Assembly (NCBI RefSeq): GCF_009674685.1
Contig: NZ_WKJI01000004.1
Location: 280,427-344,426, forward strand
DNA length: 64,000 bases
Direction: 5' to 3'
Source of the DNA: Pedobacter puniceum
Lineage (GTDB): Bacteria; Bacteroidota; Bacteroidia; Sphingobacteriales; Sphingobacteriaceae
The translations under genes were made by a program, and so were the position numbers. The notes beneath the pieces are model-generated. The model worked only from the letters and a program-made list of their open reading frames with translations, did no database searches and was not told where the DNA came from. The stretch's first letter is position 1; every line of letters begins with the position of its first letter. Below, piece by piece: positions 54,584 through 63,268 of this stretch.

Positions 54584-56360
54584 ATGAAAACAATTTATCT
54601 AACTTTTTTATTCTGTTTTTTCTAATCTCCAAAGCAGATTCTTTAAAGGCACAAACAACCGTAATTGATTATACAAATTGGACTGCTGCTATTGGCTGTA
54701 ATATTTTTGCAACAGGGCCATCAATTAATAACTTAGAACATAGAACTGTTCTTGGTACGCCTACTTATGAAACGGTAAATAAATCGATAGTTTTACGATC
54801 AGATATTTCTAACTATCAAGCCAGAGGGACGTCATTTAGAATAAATTATAATTTTAAAAAAGGTTATAAATACAAAATAACAATAAAAGTTTGGAGACAA
54901 AAAAGTAATCCTACCTCTTCTGACATTAGATTACGTTCGGAATTAGTTAACTCAAGTACTACAACAGCACAATGCTTAGGACCAGAGTTTAATAATAATT
55001 ATGATAATGGAAATACAGCAACTTCAATCTTCAATAATATCATTTCTGAAGATGATGCTGATTTATTATATAACTTCAACACTTTACAATCTGCTTTTTC
55101 TTATTTAGTTGTTGGAGCGGTAATTAAAAATAATTCCACTATACAAACAGCATATATCAAAAAAATAACCATAGAAGAAACCGCCCCAGAATTGGTATTA
55201 TCACCTACAACTTTGGCGACAACATGTGGCGTTTCTACTAATCAAACTTTTATGGTAAGCAACCCAAGTGGTATGGCGAGCATTACCTCTTACGAATGGA
55301 ATTTAGGTTCAGCTAATAATGGGTGGTTATATAATGGTAGCCCAGCCCCACAAAATATAACTACAACATCCAATTCTCTCGCTTTAACTTCTGTTTGTAA
55401 TGCTGCAACAGTAAATAATGTTGGGGTAACTATAAAAGTAAATAATGCAAATTACAAAAGTTATACTGCCACAGTTAGCAGAGCTGCTGCAACTTCACCA
55501 ATTATAATTGGTAGTTCAAGCATTTGTAGTGGTAGTGGCACTTATAGTATAAGTAATTTGCCATGTGGAGCTACTGTTAATTGGTCTGCAACGGGAAATA
55601 CCACATTTAATGGGGGTAATGCAACAGGAAACAGCGTAACTATTAATAACAGTGGTACAGAAGTAATTACATTAACAGCAAATATTAGTTCTGCCTGTGG
55701 TAATTTTACGAGAACCAAAAGTATTACCGTAGGTTTACCTCCGCTTAGTGATGGCGTAACTACTGTATGGGATGGCCCAGGAGATTATGTGGTTGGTACT
55801 AATACACCAGTTATCGCTACTTTAACAAACCCTTATCCAAATGCTAGTTATTATAGTTGGATATTAGAGCCCTACCCAGATGCTCAAACTTATATTAATC
55901 AGGGAAAACCAGTTCCTTCAGGCTCTGTATTCAATAATGGAAGTCAAGCAGTTTTTGATTTTGACTATCCGGGAGATTATATGGTAACTGTAAAAGCGTT
56001 TACAGATTGTGGAGAGTCTAACTCAATAAATCTTTTTTATTTAGCTGTTGATACTGCTGATTATGATTGGGGTTATTATACTTATAGTATATATCCTAAT
56101 CCGGCAAACAACGAACTATAGTGTCTTATGATACTCAACAAAAAAATAATAAGAATAATAAGTCTTTATCAGATTTAAGTAATGCAATTAACATTCGGCT
56201 TGTAGATGATAAGGGTAAAGTTTTAAGAGAAGATAAAATTCTACAAACGGAAAAAACTGTAAGTTTAAATACAGAAACAATCCCTCCAGGAATTTATTAT
56301 CTCCATATTTTACAATTAAATAGAAAAATAATAAAAAGGCAAATTGTTATTAAACATTAA
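54584..56360 (+). pseudogene. T9SS-exported PKD-repeat protein, broken by two frameshifts
   Basis: One gene of ~590 codons read in three frames. The ATG at 54584 starts a signal peptide but stops at 54623. Adding one T to the T6 run near 54615 gives a complete signal ending SLKAQTT. The main frame is then open without a stop from 54601 to 56121: a beta-sandwich domain (IDYTNWTAAIGC), two PKD-like modules, and TYSIYPNPANNEL, the start of a T9SS sorting domain. A second shift at 56115-56121 moves the rest (SYDTQQKN to IVIKH, stop 56360) to another frame. Last module related to 22611-23243. Without repair or slippage no exported protein is made. Confidence 0.8.
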
Positions 56361-56375
56361 TTAATGGAGCTTATT

Positions 56376-56407
56376 AAGAAAATTCACCCCTAAATGTGAA
56401 TTTTCTT
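56376..56407 (+). terminator. hairpin after the broken T9SS gene
   Basis: AAGAAAATTCAC and GTGAATTTTCTT form a perfect 12-bp stem with an 8-base loop, 15 bases after the stop. No strong T-run follows. The 305-bp gap 56361-56665 otherwise holds operator site F and the palindromic repeat at 56553. Confidence 0.6.
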
Positions 56408-56429
56408 AGTTTATACCCCCTCTATTAAG

Positions 56430-56518
56430 TTTTTGAGACTCATGTACACCCTATAGAAACTACAGTACATAATAACTAATCATTTAATGGTGTATTATTG
56501 TAACATAAACCAATTGAC
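56430..56518 (+). repeat. 89-bp direct repeat carrying the operator, copy 2
   Basis: Matches 53355-53443 at 86 of 89 positions and ends 147 bases before the ROK kinase gene. Confidence 0.92.
56435..56500 (+). promoter_or_regulatory. shared operator-promoter, site F (ROK kinase unit)
   Basis: Half-sites GTAC 56444 and GTAC 56465, 21 bp apart. The -7 box TATTATTG at 56493-56500 starts 28 bp after the second. Long leader of about 160 bases to the ATG at 56666. Confidence 0.73.
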
Positions 56519-56552
56519 TAAAATTATGGGGCTATCTTAAATCACCATTTTA

Positions 56553-56626
56553 TGTCAGGCTGAGCGGAGTCGAAGCCATTTTTTTTGAGTATATCAGAGA
56601 ATATTTCCACTCCACTCTAGAAGACA
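56553..56626. repeat. interspersed palindromic repeat, copy 2 (degenerate)
   Basis: The left arm contains CAGGCTGAGCGGAGTCGAAG, identical to the left arm at 2447-2471. The right arm, 56605-56626, has drifted (TTCCACTCCACTCTAG), so the hairpin is weaker. It sits in the leader of the ROK transcript. Confidence 0.7.
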
Positions 56627-56665
56627 AATGTTTTTTAAGACAGTTTCCTAGCCGAGAAATAAGAA

Positions 56666-57541
56666 ATGAACAACATCGTATTAGGTGCAGATATAGGCGG
56701 TTCACACATCACAACAGCCTTAATTAATTTAGAAACGCAAGAGCTGGTAGCTCAAACCTTAAAAAGAGAAAGGGTTAACCCTCATGGCAGTCCAGAAGAA
56801 ATTGTAGATGCTTGGGTGGCTTGCATACAAAGTACTATAGCCAAACATACAACAGCCATTCATTACTACGGTATTGCCATGCCAGGCCCTTTTGATTATG
56901 AGGCAGGCATCAGTAAAATTAAAGGTCTTTCTAAATTTGATGCCCTTTATGGTTTAAACATCAAAGAAATGTTGGCAGAAAGGCTTTATTGCAGCAGTGC
57001 TGACATCCGGATGATGAACGATGCAGGTTGCTTTTTACAAGGCGAAGTATTCTCTGGAGCAGCAAAAGGTTATCAGCATGTTATAGGCTTAACATTAGGT
57101 ACAGGTTTAGGTACCGCCCGTTACCATGCAGGCAGTGCAGATGATGCCAACCTATGGTGTTTCCCTTTTAAAGATAGCATAGCCGAAGAGCATATTTCTA
57201 CCCGCTTTTGTGTGAACCGCTATCAACAGCTTAAAGGAAATGCTATTAAAGATGTAAAAGCATTGGCAGAAATTTATGAGCAAGACCCTGCTGCACAGCA
57301 AGTTTTTAAAGAATTTGGCACAAACTTAGGGCAGTTTTTGGTCGAGTTTATCAAAATAGACCAACCACAAGTTGTAATTATTGGAGGTAACATTGCCAAC
57401 GCTTTCTCTTATTTTAAAAATGAAGTAGAACAAGCTCTTATCCATCATGATGTGCTTTTACCTATTTGCCTATCACAGCTAAAGGAAGAAGCGGCATTAA
57501 TTGGTGCAGCAAGTTTATGGGCAGTACAAGAAGCTATTTAG
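56666..57541 (+). CDS. ROK-family sugar kinase
   Basis: 291-residue cytoplasmic kinase. The phosphate-1 loop is GADIGGSHIT near the N-terminus, the catalytic-region Asp is in MNDAGCFLQGE, and GLTLGTGLGTARY is the phosphate-2 loop. It lacks the ROK zinc motif CxCGxxGC that normally follows. It would phosphorylate a hexose or N-acetylhexosamine released by the locus; an amino sugar would agree with the GH2 enzyme, but this is inference. First gene of the unit behind operator site F, followed 12 bp later by the acetylesterase. Confidence 0.88.
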   Translation: MNNIVLGADIGGSHITTALINLETQELVAQTLKRERVNPHGSPEEIVDAWVACIQSTIAKHTTAIHYYGIAMPGPFDYEAGISKIKGLSKFDALYGLNIKEMLAERLYCSSADIRMMNDAGCFLQGEVFSGAAKGYQHVIGLTLGTGLGTARYHAGSADDANLWCFPFKDSIAEEHISTRFCVNRYQQLKGNAIKDVKALAEIYEQDPAAQQVFKEFGTNLGQFLVEFIKIDQPQVVIIGGNIANAFSYFKNEVEQALIHHDVLLPICLSQLKEEAALIGAASLWAVQEAI

Positions 57542-57553
57542 GATAATTAAACC

Positions 57554-59494
57554 ATGAAAAAGTTTTTATTAAGCTTCATCAATTGTTTTTTCTTTGTTTT
57601 GGCTTTCGCCGATGTTAAACTACCCGCTTTGGTAAGTAAAGGTATGGTTTTACAAAGAAATAAGCCTATCCATATTTGGGGTTGGGCCGATGCTGGCGAA
57701 CAAATCACCCTCACATTTAAGGGTAAAACCTACCAAACAGAAGGTCAAGCAGATGGAAAATTCTCCTTAACATTACCTGCTATGGAGGCTGGCGGACCTT
57801 ACCAAATGCAGCTAAAAGCTAAAAATAGCATCACCATAGATGATATTTTAATAGGTGATGTTTGGGTATGCTCTGGCCAGTCTAACATGGAGTTTGAAAT
57901 GTTTAAAGCTCAAAAGCTTTATGCCAAAGAAATTGCAGCAGCCAATTACCCTCAAATTAGGCAGTTTGAAGTGGTAAAGAAATTTTCTTTTACTACAGCT
58001 CTTCAAGATGTTACAGCAACCGAGGGCTGGCAAGTGGCTAATCCGCAAAATGTACTCAATTTTACAGCTGCTGGTTATTTTTTTGCTTTAGAATTGCATC
58101 AAAAATATAAAGTGCCTATTGGCTTAATTAATGCTACTTGGGGCGGTACACCTGCAGAGGCTTGGCTAAGCGAAGACGGTTTACAAAATTTCCCAAATTT
58201 TACCGCTACGGTGAATCAGTTTAAATCAGCACCATACCTACAAGAAGTAAAAAATAAAGACCAACAAGCAATAGCCCAATGGTTTAAAAACATCAAAGAA
58301 CAAGATAAAGGGCATTTAGCCAATGGTTTAAACTGGGCAAGCGCACAAACCAATACACAAGACTGGCCTACTACTAAATTACCTGCCTTCTGGACAGAAG
58401 AAATCTTTAAAAACGTAAATGCAGGTGTAGTTTGGTATCAAAAAGATATTGAAATTCCGGCTGCTTTATCAGGTAAAAAAGCCTTACTTTATTTAGGTAA
58501 TATTTATAACCAAGATTCTACCTGGATAAACGGCATTTTAGTAGGCCATACAGAAGATAAGCATAAGGCTAGGGTTTATCAGCTTAATGATTATATCTTA
58601 AAGCCGGGTATAAATACCATAACTGTTAGAGTATTAGCATGGGCTTCGCCTCCGGGTTTTGTAAAAGATAAGCCTTATAAAATAGAAATAGAAGGCGAAA
58701 CTATAGATTTAACAGGCACATGGAAGTATCAATTAGGGATTGCCGCACAGCCTTTACCTCCTACGACAAATTTAGCCTATCAGCCAGCAGTTTTATATAA
58801 AGGAATGATTGCTCCACTCACACCATATCCTATAAAAGGAGTAATCTGGTATCAGGGTGAGGCTAATAGTGCCAGAGGAAAAGAATATCAGCAACTTTTT
58901 CCTGCTTTAATTACAGATTGGCGTAAGCAATGGAACTTAGGTGATTTTCCTTTTTTATACGTTCAGTTACCTAATTATTTAGCCGTTAAACCTCAACCCT
59001 CGCAAAGCAATTGGGCCGAGCTTAGAGAGGCACAGCTCTTTACCTTATCACTACCTAAAACTGGTATGGCGGTAACTTATGATATTGGTGAGTGGAATGA
59101 TATCCATCCTCAAAATAAAAAAGATGTAGGTTTAAGATTAGCCTTAGCAGCACAAAAAATAGCTTATCAAGAGAAAGTTGTACACTCGGGGCCCATCTAT
59201 CAAAAGATGAAGAAAAAAGAAAATAAGCTTATCTTATATTTCACCAGTACAGGCAGCGGACTCATCTCTAAAGATGGTAAAGCTTTGAAATATTTTGCTA
59301 TAAGTGCTGATGCTCAAAACTTTGTGTGGGCAAATGCCATCATCAAAAATAATAAGGTAGAAGTTTCTCATCCTGATATTAAAAATCCTGTTGCTGTACG
59401 TTACGCTTGGGCAGATAATCCTGAAGGAGCAAATCTTTACAACAAAGAAGGTTTGCCAGCCTCGCCATTTAGAACCGATAAACCTCTTAATTAA
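57554..59494 (+). CDS. sialate O-acetylesterase-like esterase, copy 1
   Basis: 646 residues, signal peptide (LAFADV). The SGNH-type SASA domain starts with Ser110 in VCSGQSNMEFEM and has WGGTPAEAWL, IWYQGEANS and a late EWNDIHPQNK supplying Asp/His. A GH2-like sugar-binding insertion interrupts it (about 285-400, VWYQKDIEIP, LYLGNIYNQDSTWING). Removes O-acetyl groups from sugars. The name does not prove a sialic acid substrate; such genes are common in plant- and animal-glycan loci. Confidence 0.9.
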   Translation: MKKFLLSFINCFFFVLAFADVKLPALVSKGMVLQRNKPIHIWGWADAGEQITLTFKGKTYQTEGQADGKFSLTLPAMEAGGPYQMQLKAKNSITIDDILIGDVWVCSGQSNMEFEMFKAQKLYAKEIAAANYPQIRQFEVVKKFSFTTALQDVTATEGWQVANPQNVLNFTAAGYFFALELHQKYKVPIGLINATWGGTPAEAWLSEDGLQNFPNFTATVNQFKSAPYLQEVKNKDQQAIAQWFKNIKEQDKGHLANGLNWASAQTNTQDWPTTKLPAFWTEEIFKNVNAGVVWYQKDIEIPAALSGKKALLYLGNIYNQDSTWINGILVGHTEDKHKARVYQLNDYILKPGINTITVRVLAWASPPGFVKDKPYKIEIEGETIDLTGTWKYQLGIAAQPLPPTTNLAYQPAVLYKGMIAPLTPYPIKGVIWYQGEANSARGKEYQQLFPALITDWRKQWNLGDFPFLYVQLPNYLAVKPQPSQSNWAELREAQLFTLSLPKTGMAVTYDIGEWNDIHPQNKKDVGLRLALAAQKIAYQEKVVHSGPIYQKMKKKENKLILYFTSTGSGLISKDGKALKYFAISADAQNFVWANAIIKNNKVEVSHPDIKNPVAVRYAWADNPEGANLYNKEGLPASPFRTDKPLN

Positions 59495-59500
59495 ACCAGC

Positions 59501-61300
59501 ATGTTTACAAAATTTAGAATCTTTTTCATAGCATTTATCCTTTGCACTACCCAAACATGGGCGCAAAAAAATAGCATTCCTTATTGGAATAAAAACACAC
59601 AATTATTGCCTTGGCGTTTTGTGCCTAGCATCACCAATATCACTTATGAAGATTTAGATAAAGACGGCGACCCTGATATTTTAAGAGCTTTATTAAATGG
59701 TGAAATCCCAATTATGTGGATTGATGATAACGATAACATGAAATATGGCGATAAAGAAGGCGATACCATAGATGATTGCTTGCTGATAGATAAAAATAAA
59801 GATGGCAAATTTGCTGGTCCGTATGATTTTAGTTTAGATTGGGCCGATGAAGATAAAAATGGCAAAGCAGATATTCAGCTGATTGTAAGTAATGCTGGTA
59901 CCAAAGTGCGTAATTATTTTGATTGGGGTGCAGATTTTATGTATGTCTTAGATGATGATCAAGACAATATCATGCACTATGTAGATTGGAATAAAATTGC
60001 CATGCAAGCCTGGGAGCATAACGGCCATGCTAATTTCTTTTACGATTATAGTGGTAATTCTACCTTTCTTAAAATGCATGGTTCTAGTTTCAGGATAGAT
60101 GATTTACGTTACAACTGGGAAAACCCTTTTATTTTTTATGATGAGGATGGAGATAAACTCACCGAAATGGCTATCCGTTTGGTAGATACACCACATTTTA
60201 GAGATACATCAGCAACAAAAAACACCAAAAATGGCTTTGATAAGGTTCCGCAAGATATTGATATCATCTTTACAAAAAATATAGATTATGCCGCCATTAC
60301 TTGGGATTTAGATAATGATAACGGTCCGGGTAACGAGTTTGATTTTGATATGAGTATGCTTTTTAAAGGAAAAGGTTATAGCTATCAAGACCAAGGGCAT
60401 CATTTTAAAAGTTTAAAAGGTTTACCAGAAGCCAATAAATTTTTTGATGATAACAGATGGAGAAGTATAGATACCTTATTTTACCCAGATAGAGATACGG
60501 CTTATGCCATGACATTTAAACAAGGCGACTGGCAAGAATGTCGTATCGTTTTTGATGAAGATGATGATTGCAACCGTTGGGAGCGGGTAGAGTTTTACGA
60601 CCCTAAAGATATTTTTACCATAGGTGTAGAAAAAGGTGGTTTAGACCATAATAAACAAGCGGATGCTTTAGGTGACCGTGGAGAATTTGATATGGATAAC
60701 TCCGGAAAAGGGCAATTGTATATTGGTGCTTTTGATGGTAGAATACATTTATATGGTGCCGAGTGGGGTGCTTGGCGTATAGACCAAACAGCTTACTCTT
60801 TTCAAGGTTTTGGTGGCCAGTATGATAGATGGGGTAGAGACCGTTTGCAAAGACCGCAAGATAAATTTGCTACTGTAAAATATACCGATACTGATAATAA
60901 TGGCTTTATAGACCAGCTAGAATATGATTTAGATGGCGATAAAGTTTTTGAAGATAAAATCTCCTTATTGGTTTTAGGTATAGATGATAAACAAGCGCTC
61001 ATCAACACAGCAGAAACTTCTTACCAAAACTTTAAAGCTGTTTTTAATACCGTTGCCGAAAATATGTGGTCAAAAGCTCAAAAGGCAGTAGAAAAAGCTA
61101 AGAAATTTAACATCAATACTTTTCATTATGCTTTTTATTTACAACCACATTCTTTACATGAAAAGTATGATTTTGGCTATTGGCTAAATTTCTATCTCTA
61201 TCAGGATATGCGTTACGAAGCAAAAGTTAAAAACGACAAAAAATTAATCCACAGCATAGATAAAGCTTATTATTCTGGCAATTGGGATTTATTAAACTAA
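59501..61300 (+). CDS. acidic secreted protein with EF-hand-like repeats, unknown
   Basis: 599 residues, signal peptide (TWAQKN). Unusually rich in Asp, with several calcium-loop-like motifs: DLDKDGDPD, DKNKDGKF, DEDKNGKAD, DEDGDKLTE, DTDNNGFID and DLDGDKVFED. Trp/Tyr-rich stretches between them (WGADFMYVLDDD, YGAEWGAWRIDQ) suggest a large calcium-stabilised fold rather than a simple EF-hand protein. It lies between an acetylesterase and a lyase with gaps of 6 and 7 bp, so it very likely works on the same glycan. Possible new enzyme or binding protein; no family recognised. Confidence 0.75.
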   Translation: MFTKFRIFFIAFILCTTQTWAQKNSIPYWNKNTQLLPWRFVPSITNITYEDLDKDGDPDILRALLNGEIPIMWIDDNDNMKYGDKEGDTIDDCLLIDKNKDGKFAGPYDFSLDWADEDKNGKADIQLIVSNAGTKVRNYFDWGADFMYVLDDDQDNIMHYVDWNKIAMQAWEHNGHANFFYDYSGNSTFLKMHGSSFRIDDLRYNWENPFIFYDEDGDKLTEMAIRLVDTPHFRDTSATKNTKNGFDKVPQDIDIIFTKNIDYAAITWDLDNDNGPGNEFDFDMSMLFKGKGYSYQDQGHHFKSLKGLPEANKFFDDNRWRSIDTLFYPDRDTAYAMTFKQGDWQECRIVFDEDDDCNRWERVEFYDPKDIFTIGVEKGGLDHNKQADALGDRGEFDMDNSGKGQLYIGAFDGRIHLYGAEWGAWRIDQTAYSFQGFGGQYDRWGRDRLQRPQDKFATVKYTDTDNNGFIDQLEYDLDGDKVFEDKISLLVLGIDDKQALINTAETSYQNFKAVFNTVAENMWSKAQKAVEKAKKFNINTFHYAFYLQPHSLHEKYDFGYWLNFYLYQDMRYEAKVKNDKKLIHSIDKAYYSGNWDLLN

Positions 61301-61307
61301 ATTTAAG

Positions 61308-63266
61308 ATGACTAACCAAACATCCATGCTAAATATAAAAATGAAAGCCTCATTCATCTTGCTTATAGTGGCTTTTACAAGTTTTACCATAAAGCTTAAT
61401 GCACAAATAACAGCTCAGCAGGTACAAGAAAGTTTTCAAAAAACTGGTTTAAGCAATCAATACAGTCGTTTATTTTTTAACCAACAAGATATAGAAAGGG
61501 TAAAAGCTTTATACAAACAGCAAGACCCTATTGTGAAAATTGCTTATGCTGCTTTAGAAGAAAAAGCACAGGAAGTGTTAAAAGAACCCATTCAAACTTA
61601 TGCTTTAGATGCCGCTAAATTAAGAATTCCTTCTATCCATAATTTTGCAACGCAATTGCCAAGTTTAGTGATGATGTACCAATTTACAGGTAATAAAGCT
61701 TACGCTGATAGGGCCTGGGCGCAGTTAGATAAATTTATTGATTATCCAGATTGGGGCGCCAACCGTCATTTTTTAGATGCCGGGATAGGAGCTTTTAACT
61801 TTGCTTTAGCTTATGATGGTTTACATGATTATTTATCTGCCGAGCAAAAATCGAAACTGAAAGCAGCAGTTATGAAGCATGTATTGATGCCTGCTAAAAT
61901 CCAAATGGAAAAAAGAATTTGGTGGCATACTGCACATCATAATTGGAATGGTATCTGTAACGGAGGCATCATCATGGCAGCTTTAGCCATGTTCGAGGAT
62001 GATCCTCAACTCATGAGTCATATCACCTCTTTAGCTGCTAACGCTCTTCCTTATTATATCAATTCTTTTGAGCCTGATGGGCAAAGCGAAGAAGGCTTAA
62101 TGTATTGGAGTTATGGTTTGATGTACACCACCATAGCGCTAGAAAGTATGCAAAGGGTATTAGGTACTACTTATGCTTTAGATGAAGCTCCCGGTTTTAA
62201 AAAAACCGGATGGTTCCCGCTTTATGTTTCAGGGCCAGTAACCAGTTTAAGCATCGGCGATGACCCCCTAAAAAATAAAAGAAGTACCACATTTTTTTGG
62301 TTTGCAAAGCGCTATCAGGATAAAGCCTTAGCTAAATTACAATACGATTTATGTTTAGAAAATAAGCAAGTTACTTGGATGGATATGCTTTATTACCAGC
62401 CTGATATGGTAAATGGTCCGTCACCTTTAGCTGCTTTGCCCACCGATAATTACATCCGCGGAATAGAACTTATGTCTTTAAGAGAAAATTGGGAAGCTAA
62501 GGGTTTATATATAGCCATGCATGGTGGTAAAAACGATGCTAATCACGGGCATTTAGATGCTGGTACTTTTGATATTCAAGGTTTAGGCGAGGTTTGGGCT
62601 TACGGAGATTTAGGAAGAGATAATTATACCTTTCCGGGATATTTTAGTAAAACTACTTTGCCAGATTATTTAGATGCACCTAGCGAGCCAAAAGAAGCCG
62701 GAAGATGGCATTTCTATCGTTTAAGAGCAGAAGGAAAAAACTGCTTGGTTTTTAATCCAGATTATCGTCCAGATCAAAACCCCACAGGCGAAGCTACGCT
62801 ACTAAAACAACATAGCGATAAAACAAAAGGCTTTTATACTTTAAACTTAAGTAATTGTTATAGCAGAGATGTAGAAAGCTATCATCGCGGAATTAAATTA
62901 GACAGACTTCATGGGGTCATTACTGTCAGAGATGAATTTAAAGCTCGCTCATCATCAAACTTATGGTGGAGTATGCATACCAAAGCTAAAATAAAAATAT
63001 CAAAAGATGGTAAAACAGCTATTTTAAGTATCGGTAAAAAGAAAATGTATGCCCAAATAAATACTCCCTTAAATGTAAAATTTGAGATTTTACCCGCTAG
63101 CTATTTACCCGGTCGTACTTTCTCTTTAACACAGAACTCGGCAAATGAAGGTTTCCAGAAATTAGCTATCAGTTTAGCTGATGTTAAAGAAGGTGCTATT
63201 CAGGTAGATTTTTCTTCAAGCAAAGCTAAAGTTCAAACTCAAAATCAATCTCTAAACCAATGGTAA
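61308..63266 (+). CDS. heparinase II/III-type polysaccharide lyase
   Basis: 652 residues, signal peptide (KLNAQI; in-frame ATGs at 61326 and 61341 are alternative starts that fit it better). Alpha-toroid with HTAHHNWNGICNGG, Tyr266 in EEGLMYWSYGL, and the beta-sandwich motif NDANHGHLDAGTF with His413. It is closely related to 34413-36743 over the whole catalytic part but lacks the IPT domain and the lipid anchor, so it is expected to be periplasmic. The pair suggests surface cleavage by one and oligosaccharide cleavage by the other (inference). Confidence 0.9.
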   Translation: MTNQTSMLNIKMKASFILLIVAFTSFTIKLNAQITAQQVQESFQKTGLSNQYSRLFFNQQDIERVKALYKQQDPIVKIAYAALEEKAQEVLKEPIQTYALDAAKLRIPSIHNFATQLPSLVMMYQFTGNKAYADRAWAQLDKFIDYPDWGANRHFLDAGIGAFNFALAYDGLHDYLSAEQKSKLKAAVMKHVLMPAKIQMEKRIWWHTAHHNWNGICNGGIIMAALAMFEDDPQLMSHITSLAANALPYYINSFEPDGQSEEGLMYWSYGLMYTTIALESMQRVLGTTYALDEAPGFKKTGWFPLYVSGPVTSLSIGDDPLKNKRSTTFFWFAKRYQDKALAKLQYDLCLENKQVTWMDMLYYQPDMVNGPSPLAALPTDNYIRGIELMSLRENWEAKGLYIAMHGGKNDANHGHLDAGTFDIQGLGEVWAYGDLGRDNYTFPGYFSKTTLPDYLDAPSEPKEAGRWHFYRLRAEGKNCLVFNPDYRPDQNPTGEATLLKQHSDKTKGFYTLNLSNCYSRDVESYHRGIKLDRLHGVITVRDEFKARSSSNLWWSMHTKAKIKISKDGKTAILSIGKKKMYAQINTPLNVKFEILPASYLPGRTFSLTQNSANEGFQKLAISLADVKEGAIQVDFSSSKAKVQTQNQSLNQW

Positions 63267-63268
63267 AC

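Noticed and set aside
55192-56121. Stand-alone gene starting at TTG 55192
   Set aside because: The same frame is open back to 54601 and joins a signal peptide at 54584 after one base is added, so this is the body of a larger broken gene.
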